Of a stretch of DNA of 64,000 nt, positions 9,427-18,082 are shown piece after piece. The notes beneath the pieces are model-generated. The model did not search any database. It saw only the letters and a program-made list of their open reading frames with translations, and was not told the origin of the DNA. The DNA is from Mesostigma viride (Eukaryota > Streptophyta > Mesostigmatophyceae > Mesostigmatales > Mesostigmataceae), in the NCBI GenBank assembly GCA_009746045.1, contig RPFO01000225.1, forward strand, positions 1,356,590 to 1,420,589, written 5' to 3'. Each line of letters opens with the position of its first letter. Within the stretch, counting starts at the first letter, position 1. Made by a program: the position numbers and the translations under genes.

Positions 9427-10264
9427 CTGAACACAGGTGCGTGATTCAGAATCCTTCCAATCACGAATCCCGTTGCTGGGTTCCTCATGATGGCCATTGT
9501 GCTGATGCTTAAAGGGTTTTCGCATGAGTAAATGTGAGGCCATGTGCATTATAACCGCGTTGTTCAGTTTGGGGTAATTCCAAGTGTGGGCACAAAGTTT
9601 GCGCATTCATTCATTGTGTTCATGTAGTTCTGTTTTGTGCAACCATGCACTACATGCAGGCTGCAGGCTAGGCGTATTGTGTTGATGGACAGTTTTTTGC
9701 AAGCACGATCGAATGCGAGGCCTTGTGAATTTTAATGCCTGCGTGGACGTCATAGGCAATCATGCATACATGGGCGTGTGCATAATAAAAATGCTGTCAA
9801 TTTTCACAACCATACACGTGCAGGCACACACATGGCCGTGTGGATGATGTGAAATTTTTTGCCACCATGTATATGCATGGCCATGAGGTGCGGCATGGTT
9901 ATTCATGATTCCTTACTTGAAAATCTGGCACCCTTTTTACACCATTACAACAACCATGGATGCATTCTCTTGCCCACATCTTGCTAGCACGGTAATTGTT
10001 TGAGTCAATCTTTTATGATCCTAATCCAAAGCTTCCGAGTTATGACGTGGTTGTACATGTGCATCACTTGGATTATGGCGATTGCAGACCCAGTCATCAA
10101 GTTTCGCACGTACGAGCGCTTGGCTGACCTGGAGCCTGTTGTCTTGTACATGATTGCCCGAATTCTCCCGATTTCTGGCCTGCGCAGGTTGTCTCCTTGA
10201 TGATGGCGGTGGCGACTGCACCACGATGTCATTTCTTATCGTGGTGTTGTTATGTTGTTATTAT
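9427..10264. other. transposon interior, no gene seen
   Basis: AT-richer sequence with many GCATG words and no credible exon. A 24-bp segment at about 10178 (GGCCTGCGCAGGTTGTCTCC) recurs near 12951 and 55463. Confidence 0.5.
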
Positions 10265-10470
10265 ATGGTGGGGTGGGGGTGGGGGTGGGGGTGGGGGTGG
10301 GGGTGGGGGTGTGGGGGTGGGGGTGGGGGTGGGGGTGGGGTGGGGGTGGGGGTGGGGGTGGGGGTGGGGGGTGTGAAGTGGGGTGAAGTGGGGTGAAGTG
10401 GGGTGAAGTGGGGTGAAGTGGGGTGAAGTGGGGTGAAGTGCGGTGAAGTGGGGTGGGGGTGGGGGGTTCT
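10265..10470 (+). repeat. (GGGGGT)n and (GGGTGAAGTG)n arrays
   Basis: About 110 bp of GGGGGT-type repeats are followed by eight or so copies of a 10-bp GGGTGAAGTG unit. Long proline-rich or glycine-rich ORFs here are artefacts. It is a strong G-quadruplex candidate. Confidence 0.9.
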
Positions 10471-10714
10471 AACCCCACCCCCATGCACCATATAACAATA
10501 ACAATGTTGTCATACAAATCTGCAAGAACTACCATATTTGCACTTGATTGATTTAATTTCCAGCGTATTATCGGTTGCACACAGATCAAGTGTCCCTACG
10601 CCATGAGCAAACGTGCAGAATAGGTAGCATGCCCCATAGGAGTAATAGGGACATGTATGTATAACATATGTAGGAGTATGACACATAGAGCCCATACGTG
10701 CGTAGCCACTACAT

Positions 10715-10923
10715 TCAGGAAGGTGGGACACATAGAAACATACAGTTAGGTGGGACACAGCTTCAAGTTCGGGTAGGTGAGACAGACCTGTATCACAAAT
10801 GCCGGTAGGTGGGACACCATGTTTTTCCAAATTCAACAAGGTGGGACATAATTTCAGTTAGGTGGGACACCTGAACATGTCCCGCTTTGCTGAATTTGTC
10901 CCACCTACCGGAGTTGGAACACT
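10715..10923 (+). repeat. right subterminal GGTGGGACA repeats
   Basis: Six direct copies of GGTGGGACA or variants and three inverted copies lie within 210 bp of the right end, mirroring the left end. Confidence 0.8.
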
Positions 10924-10948
10924 GTCCCACCTACGTGAGCTGCCCCTG
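10924..10948 (-). repeat. right terminal inverted repeat of the DNA transposon
   Basis: Reverse complement of 4855-4879, 25 of 25 positions, followed by TA. Confidence 0.9.
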
Positions 10949-11089
10949 TATATTTGCATACATAAAGCTATGTGTCAGCCACACCAGATGATGCCTAGCT
11001 TTATCTAGTTATGCTGTGCCCATGCAGAGAGCTGCTCTCTGCTGAGACGCCGGCCATGCACCCTATCCATTGCCTATCCATAATAATCT

Positions 11090-12110
11090 CTCACCACCCT
11101 CTTCGAGGACACTGAGCACGTGCAGACATGGCTTGACTGCCTGGCTCTCGAGGCCCGTGCAGTGGGGCTTGAGGTCAGCAAGAAGACAGAGGCCCTGGCG
11201 GTTGGGCTCACCAACTCACCGCCGCCCCTCTATCTCCTAGACGGCTCTCGAGTCCTGTATCGGGACTGCGTTAAGCTGCTGGGCAGCCTGCTCCCCAGCT
11301 GCGAGGTTGATGTGAACCATCGCATCTCCCTCGCCTGGCACGCTTTACGCCATGCAGTACCGGGCCCTGTGGCGCAAGCCCCTGGGCAAGATCGAGAAAC
11401 AGGACCTGTTCAAGGTCCTCGTCCTTCCTGTTCTCACGTATGGGGCCGAGACGTGGACCCTCACCGCCGACCTGGCCCGCAAGCTGGACGGCGCGGTCAC
11501 CAGCATGCTGCGTTCCATTTTCAGAGTAGGATATGCTGCTCATGTCCGCAATGAGGACCTGTACCAGGGCATGCCCTATATCACCAGCACCATTAATTAA
11601 GCAACGACGCCTGCAGCTAGTAGGGCACCTAGCTCGCACCAACCAGGTAGACACCTCACGTGGCCCCCCCGCAGGACTGCGACCAGCCCAGCCGGCTGGC
11701 CGGCACCTCCTGACGTGGGCTGGGCCCAGTGGTGTTAGACGCCGCAAGGCCCGCACCTTCAAAGAACAGCTAGTAGAGGACATGGGGGGCCTAGGCCTCT
11801 CTGTGATTTGGAAGAAGATGATGGACAAGGCCAAGTGGGCCCAGGTCATAGAGGACAACGAGCCCCCCCCAGTGGGGAAGCGCCCGCGTGTGCAATCCCG
11901 TCGGAGGCACGCCAGATAGCTCCCCTAGGGCAGTGGGCGGCTGCCTAGATAGATGTTGTAGTTAGAATGCTGTTAGATAGATGTAGTATGTAGCCGATGT
12001 AGATAGATTAGACCGGTAGGACTGTTTGCACCCATCCATCCATCCATCGGGGTTAATGCTCCGTGACTCCACAACGGGAGCACGAGTCTAATTAATTAAT
12101 TAATCAATTA
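11090..12110 (+). mobile_element. 5'-truncated LINE (RT C-terminus, 3' UTR, tail)
   Basis: Flanked by a 10-bp target-site duplication, ATAATAATCT (11080-11089 and 12111-12120). It contains the end of a LINE reverse transcriptase, about 190 bp of 3' UTR with CCATCCATCC repeats, the 3' hairpin (CAACGGGAG) and an AATTA tail. Confidence 0.85.
11120..11919 (+). pseudogene. LINE reverse transcriptase C-terminal part
   Basis: The sequence starts after the catalytic YxDD region. Three frames carry it in turn: WLDCLALEARAVGLEVSKKT with KLLGSLLPSC, then FKVLVLPVLTYGAETWTLT, then LVGHLARTNQ through KKMMDKAKWAQVIED to a stop at 11919. The 'LTYGAETWTLT' block is the standard thumb-to-C-terminus of LINE RTs. 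Two frameshifts make it non-functional. Confidence 0.8.
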
Positions 12111-12215
12111 ATAATAATCTTCCACCCCATGCCAGGCCTTACGAGCTCTGATACATCATGGCGGTGCAGGTGCACTTTGTGCACCCAGAGGCTTGTGTAT
12201 AGTTAACACCCTACC

Positions 12216-12652
12216 ACAAGATGTGGACGCCCCCAGCGGGCTAGAATAGCAATAGCCCTAGCTTGTAACCATTGGCGTCACTGCCGCTAAGGCAGCCATG
12301 CCTAGCTGTGCCAACACACCTAGTCACGTGCCGCCAACGCACGGTACACAACCAGCCATAGCCTTAGCCTAGTCCTAGTACAGCCATGCTACGCCCTGGC
12401 TATGTTCAGATTACTTGCCCACGCTCCTTGCTATGATATGCTCACATGGGTCTTATTGCACCCACAGTTTGCCGGATCGTTAGCCTGTCCTTTTCGCTAG
12501 CCGCGCCCGATTGCAGCTGTGGCATGCCTTTGGCATGAAGGAGACTGGGGGTCTCTGCCCTTTCTCCTGTAGTGCACACACAGGGATTAAAAGCACTTCG
12601 GTGCTCCGTGACTCCCCAACGGGAGCACGAGTTTAATTAATTAATTAATTAA
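12216..12652 (+). mobile_element. 3'-end-only copy of the ORF1-type LINE
   Basis: It begins in the last codons of the ORF1-like frame (HKMWTPPAG stop) and continues through the 3' UTR to the hairpin and AATT tail. It is a near-identical inverse copy of about 6640-7085. The target-site duplication is TTAACACCCTACC at 12203-12215 and 12653-12665; the first TT may belong to the tail. Confidence 0.85.
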
Positions 12653-12800
12653 TTAACACCCTACCCAAGTGCAGGAAGTAGCCCAGAATGTATTACAAGC
12701 CATGTATATGCCCTTTCTCAGGGATATGTGCTACGTATACTCCCATGCACCGGAGTTATGTTCCTAATTAATTATTTAATTAACTAATTAATTAACGAGG

Positions 12801-13184
12801 CATTATGCAGACCATATTCGTCTATTTGTTTGTGACAGTATAATGATGTTTGTTTGTGTATAATGATTTTTCTATAATGAGATCAACATAACTTACTCCG
12901 TGGCATGCCTATGTGCATGAGATGCAAGTCATTCTCGTTGTGTACATACAGGCCTGCGCTGGTTGTCTCCTTGATACAGGGGCTGATGGCTCCTTTATTG
13001 GTACCCGGCTGACCACTTGACTCGATCCTACATGCAGCTGCATGGTCAATCACGCCCGCGCAGCCTATATGCAGCCTGAATTCAGGCCGCTGCACGGGCT
13101 AGCTGTAGGATATGGACTGAACATGCGTCCCATATACAATACCACAATAACACCTTAGGCCGAACGTAAAATTGAATTAAATTA
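12801..13184. other. intergenic, no gene seen
   Basis: No credible gene. It contains one copy of the 24-bp dispersed word GGCCTGCGCTGGTTGTCTCC near 12951. Confidence 0.5.
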
Positions 13185-13245
13185 TATTATAACATCATTG
13201 TCTCCGTTGGGAGATCATGTAGCACATATTCCTTGCTGGGTGGAT
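13185..13245 (-). repeat. degenerate family-A LINE 3' end
   Basis: On the minus strand, ATGTGCTACATGATCTCC and AACGGAGA with an AT-rich tail match the family-A ending, including the CTCC-CAAC-GGAG hairpin. Confidence 0.5.
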
Positions 13246-13397
13246 AGTTGTACAAGCTAATGCTTATACTTTTTATGCGCAAACCTTTTAGCTAAGGTTA
13301 ACGCATATTCTTACATCCTGCGCAGGATGTAAGAATATGCGTTAACCTTAGCTAAAAGGTTTGCGCATAAAAAGTATAAGCATTAGCTTGTACAACT
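13246..13397. repeat. perfect 152-bp palindrome, copy 1
   Basis: The arms pair perfectly about a centre at 13321/13322 (CCTGC|GCAGG). A transcript would form a 76-bp hairpin with no loop to speak of. It could be a foldback MITE. Confidence 0.9.
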
Positions 13398-13640
13398 TAA
13401 AACCTTTGCGCGTTGGGGCGGAACATTAAGCGGCTCCCTAACTAGGGTTTACTTCCGCATCGAATTACTAATTCGATATCGAATTACTGATTCGATATTA
13501 ATCCCGGGAAGGTCCGATATCTACCTCGCTAGGCGATTAATTAGGTCCGACCGGTGCCCCGGCGGATCCTCCCAAATAATCCCTACTCGGCACTGTCCCC
13601 ACGAGGTTTCGAACCCGTGACTTCCGCGCCGCGCCGGTTC
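13398..13640. other. spacer between twin palindromes, tRNA-like B-box
   Basis: 243 bp with several ATTCGATAT repeats. A minus-strand GGGTTCGAAACC near 13605 resembles a Pol III B-box, without a clear A-box. No coding sequence. Confidence 0.35.
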
Positions 13641-13796
13641 TAAGTTGTACAAGCTAATGCTTATACTTTTTATGCGCAAACCTTTTAGCTAAGGTTAACG
13701 CATATTCTTACATCCTGCGCAGGATGTAAGAATATGCGTTAACCTTAGCTAAAAGGTTTGCGCATAAAAAGTATAAGCATTAGCTTGTACAACTTA
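13641..13796. repeat. perfect 156-bp palindrome, copy 2
   Basis: Same sequence as copy 1, extended by two pairs, centre 13718/13719. Both copies are followed by the same TTAAAACC word. Confidence 0.9.
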
Positions 13797-13872
13797 AAAC
13801 CGAAGCCGCGTAATCAAACGAACCTAACTAAGCTATATCTAGTCTACTAGAAAAATCCTAACTATACACTAT

Positions 13873-16190
13873 TCAGCAAAACGCCTTTTCCGCTCGGCCG
13901 GGGCCGGGGCCGGGAGGGGGCTTGCCCACAGGGGCTGGCGTGTGAGCCTGGACAATCTTCTGCCACCGCTTCTTGTTCTGCATGGCAGTCCAAGGAAGAG
14001 AGAGGGAGTGAATGCGGTGTTCAAACTGAGCTGGGACCACTATAGGTCGACCAGCAACATCTGGGTGTAGTAGTTCATGCATGGCAGGCGTACCTAGCTT
14101 TCTAGGAATGTCCTTGGGGCCAGGCCAGGTCAGGATGTGCCGCCCTGGTTGGCCAAGCCGCTGGGGGCCGGCCATGCAGACCAAGGGCGGTGTCGACCTG
14201 ACTGGTGCGAGCAAGATCAATGTCCTACAAATGCTATCTATCCTACGCTGCCTAGTCTCGTCCGAAATGCGAGGCATAGCCTGATACAAAGACTCTAATG
14301 AACTATGCTTGGAAACCCCTACATATTTCAGGACCTGTCGGAGCATCCTGTAAACCGTGCCGTCTAGTTTAGCCGCCAGTGTGTCCGTGAGTGTCCATGC
14401 CTCGGCGCCATACACAAGCACCGTGAGGACGAGGACGTACCTTGAACAGCATGCGCTTACGGTGCATGCTCGCCTAGCCAGGCCCTTCGAGCGCCAGTAG
14501 GTGTTGAGCGAACGGAGCCAGGCCCAGGCCAGGCCGATGCGGATGTCCACATCGTCGGCGGTGTCAGGGAGCATGCTCCCCAACAGTTTGAAGCGATCAC
14601 GGAACGGGACCTCCGTCCCGTCGAGCAGGGGCGGCAGAGGCGGGCGGCTGGAGGCCCCAATCACCATCGCCTCAGTTTTGACACTGATCTCCGACCCCAC
14701 CGGCCACCGCCCTCGCCTCCAAGCCCAGACAGTCCAGCAAGGTCTGAATGTGCTCGGGGCGCGCGATGAGGGTGGTGTCATCCGCATAAATCAGGTCGGC
14801 CAGGCCGTAGCCAGTGCCGCCCCCGCCGTGCTCGCGCTCGTTATAAGAATGTCCAAGCCGGGCTCGAAGCCCGCTTAAGAGCAGTAAAGCGTGCACGTGC
14901 GCCCGGCGCATCGATGACGTGATCCACGACAATAATGAACAGATATATGGGGACATGACGTACATACACAACCTTGCCACCCGGCCCCCCGTCGTGAAGG
15001 GGGAATGGTGGGGTGGTGCCTTCCGCAGTCCGCACTATATACTGCCTGTGAGCCCTCATACATACAGTCGACGAATCCGGCAGCAATAAACGCTGGCGAT
15101 ATATATACCCGATCGATCCAGAGCTATAGCTACTAGGACATTGGCCCAAAGAGCCTCCCAGAGGTCCGACCGTGTCAAAGGCCTTGATATATAGTCGACA
15201 AAAATGAAGACCCGGCTGCGGCAAACCATCATCAGGGCAAAGGCGACGTCGCACCTCCTCCATCAACCGGCGCGCGACAAATACAGCCATGACAGAATTA
15301 CGAGCCGGAAACCCATCTGAGACTCACCCAGGGGTGGGTCCAGCGCGTGGCGCGGAGCCTGTGCAGCATCATGCGCATGAAGACCTTCAGCGCGGCGCTC
15401 TGGAGGCAGACACCCCGATAGTTACCAGGGTCAGCAGCAGAGCCCTTCTTGTACAGCATGACTCGTCTGCCACTCAGCAGGCGGAGGCTCATGACAGAGA
15501 GCAGGACACGGTTGCAGAACGCCAGCAGAAGATCCCTCACTGCCGGGGCAGGGGTCTTCAGCAGCTCAGCAGAAAGGTGGTCGGCACCGACCGCAGCATC
15601 GTACCGCAGGCGAGCAAGGGCGCCGTCCAGTTCCTTCAAAGTGAAGGGGTGGACGACGCCACGTGGCAAGGCAGCCCTCCTGCAAGACGGGGACTTATTG
15701 GTAGTCCGCGGCCGAGGAGGGGGGCGCAGGCGGCGGGGGGCCGGGTCCGGCAACACCGAGACGGGCGGGCGTCTCGGGGTGAAGTGGCAGGGGGGGGGCG
15801 CGAGCCCCACCTGTCAAGGAAACATTGTGGCCCAACCAACGGTCAAGGCCGCCTGACCGGCGCCGTGCCGTCCCCCGTGTGCTCCACCGGGGTGCGCTGC
15901 CGCCGGCCGCCGAGCTGGTCGAGGTGGTACCACATGTCCTTGCCCTGGTTGCGAGCTTGGCAGGCCTTGGCATGCATCTGCGATGCACTGGGCCGCCTCT
16001 GCGTCCTGAGCAAGTGCGTAGGCCTCCACAAGGGCGCGGCCTTGAGCACCGGGGTTGTAGCAGCGGGTCCTGGTTACATATACGCTTGAGCGGAGGGCGG
16101 TGCCGGGCGGCCAAGCTAGACCTTGGGGTCCAGGCGGTAGAGCGGGCCGGGGCGGCGGCCGGCGGGGCATGACCGGCAGGTGCCGGGCCG
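13873..16190 (-). pseudogene. LINE ORF2, reverse transcriptase part
   Basis: Minus-strand pieces in order: a pre-RT linker; RT with LKELDGALARLRYDAAVGAD and MLYKKGSAADPGNYRGVCLQ (15298-15810); a palm piece with IKAFDTV (about 15160); the catalytic YADD at 14777-14788; then FKLLGSMLPDTADDVDIRIG, VLVYGAEAWTLT and a C-terminal tail ending at 13873. Several frame changes and in-frame stops make it dead. The endonuclease half lies at 21200-22140 on the same strand, beyond an inserted copia-like element. A fragment at 56583 is the same subfamily. Confidence 0.8.
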
Positions 16191-16290
16191 CCAAGTTAGA
16201 TATAGAAAGACGTTGGAGACGTTGGGGAGACTCAGTGTGATCGGACTGTGAGATGCAGTAACGCCAGGGATCGGGCGTTCCTTGTCATTA
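16191..16290 (-). repeat. direct repeat (3' LTR part) of copia-like element 2
   Basis: 100 bp, nearly identical to 20808-20908, with small indels. Confidence 0.8.
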
Positions 16291-16888
16291 GTGCCCTCAT
16301 TGGCACGGGTGGTCTAACCTGCTGTGGCTGGCTAGGCTCACTGAGGGTGACCTGGGGTGCACATGTGTTGTGGCTATCACACTCACCAGTGTGTGTTCCA
16401 AACAACCACTCACTGGGTACTCCAGATATACCAGGCAACTGTACTGAGCTGTCGACCATCAGCTCTTCCTCCTCTGCCACGTCTGACAGTGGAGTATAAT
16501 ACAATTTAATCCTGTGAGGTGAGCACTTGTGCACATGTCCAGTGTCATTGTGTTTCACATGCACAGTCTTGCCTGTGCTGGAAAACTTGAGGATAGTGGC
16601 TGGGCCTAACCATGTCCCAACCTTCCCTAGCCCTGACTCCTTATAGAAGAGAACTGTGTCCCCTTCCTTGAAGGAGGGGCGTGGATGCTTGGCATCCTTG
16701 GCTGCCAATCTGCTGGCAGCGTGGGCACGCTGTGCATTGTACACAGCTAGTACCTCAGGTGGGTATATCCCAGCCTGTAACCCATCTGGTGTGATAATAC
16801 CATAGGGTGTCTGCAGGAGTGGTCGTCTATTGAGTATCTGGCATATCTTAGTAGCCCACAGTGCCCTATCAGCGTATATGACCCACTG
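16232..16888 (-). pseudogene. integrase C-terminal region of element 2
   Basis: In the frame after a stop at 16889 the sequence gives ADRALWATKICQILNRRPLL, YPPEVLAVYNAQRA and KEGDTVLFYKESGLGKVGTW, a copia integrase C-terminal domain. A linker homologous to element 3 (DVAEEEELMVDSSVQLPGI) follows. The frame then runs through the LTR-like repeat to a stop at 16232. Protease and RT are absent here. Confidence 0.75.
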
Positions 16889-18049
16889 TCAAGCTAACAG
16901 GTTCTCACCTTCTTTGGCTACCAAGGTTTTGATAGACCTAATTGCCCTCTCAATGATACCTTGTCTCTCATGATCTTCTAGCCCAGCCAGGTCTATAGCT
17001 TCACAGCCCTCTGCACCAGCAAGGCAACTAAATTGCTGATCTAACAGCAGTGCTTCTACTGGGTAGTACCTGGCTTGTGCTATTAATATAGCTCTGTGCA
17101 ACTGAGACTTGTCCATACCAGGGAGAGGTTCTATTGCTGTGTACCTGGACCATGCGTCCTTTAAAGCCAGATAGGGCTGTCCCTCAATATGGAACACATC
17201 CCCGACCACTCTGCCCTTGCACTTGGGTGGTGTAGCTACATGCCACTTGGGTGGTTTAGGTGCATACATTTGGCAGTGCTGACAGTGTTTTCTGATCAGC
17301 TGACATGCCTTCCTGAGTGCCGTACCTCCCAGTGCAGCTGCTACCATCTCTGCACATGCCTCATGACCATACGGTAAGTGCAGTTGCAATGCCAGCTCCT
17401 CATAACTGATGTTACTAAGAGCTTGGGTCATGACCCTGGACACCTTGGGTATCAAGGAGGTGAACCTGGGTTCACTGTCAGAGGTTTCTGTGTAATACTT
17501 CAACACTTTGCCAACCTTGCTTACAGCCTTGACAGCTGAGCATGAAGGTGGAGAGTGAGAGGTAACAGAGTTAACTTGACATCCTGTCAACACCCTCCCA
17601 TCCTGTGTCCCTGCCTGGGCAGTGGAGCTGGATATTGGGTGGTGTAGGGGACACGACTCATCATGACACGTGTGAGGGTGTGAGGACTTACATTTGGGGG
17701 GCTGCCACGGATCCTTGGTGCACTTGGCGGGGTCCCCGTGAGGCGGTCCCAGGCACTTGTGGCAGAGCACCTCCAGGTCACCCAGGTGCTCCTTGTGTTT
17801 GTGGCACTTGTCCTTGCTGTGGCCACGACGCCCACAACGCACACATTTCACATCCTTCTTGGGGGTGGAGGACCCAGCCCCAGAAGACTTGTTAGTGTTC
17901 CCCCCTGGGGGGGATGACCTACCCTTCCCCTTCCCCTGCCCCTTGCCCTTGCCCTTGCCCTTGCCCTTGCCCTTGCCCTTGCCCTTGCCCTTGCTTGCCC
18001 TTGCCCTTGCCCTTGCCCTTCCCCTTCTTGCCCTTGAGGCTCTTAACAA
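16889..18049 (-). CDS. gag nucleocapsid plus integrase core, element 2
   Basis: A Lys-Gly repeat (encoded by GGGCAA units, 17925-18040) is followed by a CCHC knuckle CVRCGRRGHSKDKC and a second, longer-spaced one CHKCLGPPHGDPAKC. Then come the integrase HHCC zinc domain (LHLPYGHE to HCQHC) and the core with Asp in VVGDVFHIEG, Asp in LLLDQQFSC and Glu in GIIERAIRS. The frame stops at 16889, where element 3 reads on, so this is a nonsense or frameshift mutation. Confidence 0.8.
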   Translation of the reverse strand: MLRASRARRGRARARARASKGKGKGKGKGKGKGKGKGQGKGKGRSSPPGGNTNKSSGAGSSTPKKDVKCVRCGRRGHSKDKCHKHKEHLGDLEVLCHKCLGPPHGDPAKCTKDPWQPPKCKSSHPHTCHDESCPLHHPISSSTAQAGTQDGRVLTGCQVNSVTSHSPPSCSAVKAVSKVGKVLKYYTETSDSEPRFTSLIPKVSRVMTQALSNISYEELALQLHLPYGHEACAEMVAAALGGTALRKACQLIRKHCQHCQMYAPKPPKWHVATPPKCKGRVVGDVFHIEGQPYLALKDAWSRYTAIEPLPGMDKSQLHRAILIAQARYYPVEALLLDQQFSCLAGAEGCEAIDLAGLEDHERQGIIERAIRSIKTLVAKEGENLLA

Positions 18050-18082
18050 ACTGACTCATAAGAGTCTTCACCTCCCCTAGCG

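Larger units (their letters stand above)
4855..10948. mobile_element. 6.1-kb TIR DNA transposon, pogo/CENP-B-like
   Basis: The ends are perfect 25-bp inverted repeats beginning CAGGGGCAGCTCACG, at 4855-4879 and 10924-10948, flanked on both sides by TA (4853-4854 and 10949-10950). A CAG start and TA target duplication fit the pogo/Tigger branch of Tc1/mariner. A minus-strand gene inside has a CENP-B/pogo-type double helix-turn-helix. Both ends and the centre are loaded with copies of GGTGGGACA. It also holds an acidic plus-strand gene (8909) and a later LINE insertion (6637-7393). No intact DDE catalytic domain was found, so this copy is probably non-autonomous or decayed. Confidence 0.8.
10970..12800 (+). 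mobile_element. family-A LINE 3' region carrying two nested LINE insertions
   Basis: The host copy starts near TGCCTAGCTTTATCTAG and ends with a hairpin-type end and AATT-rich tail at about 12795. Its parts (10970-11089, 12121-12215, 12666-12800) line up with the uninterrupted copies at 22800-23215 and 56100-56420. Two younger elements are inserted, each with its own target-site duplication. Confidence 0.75.
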
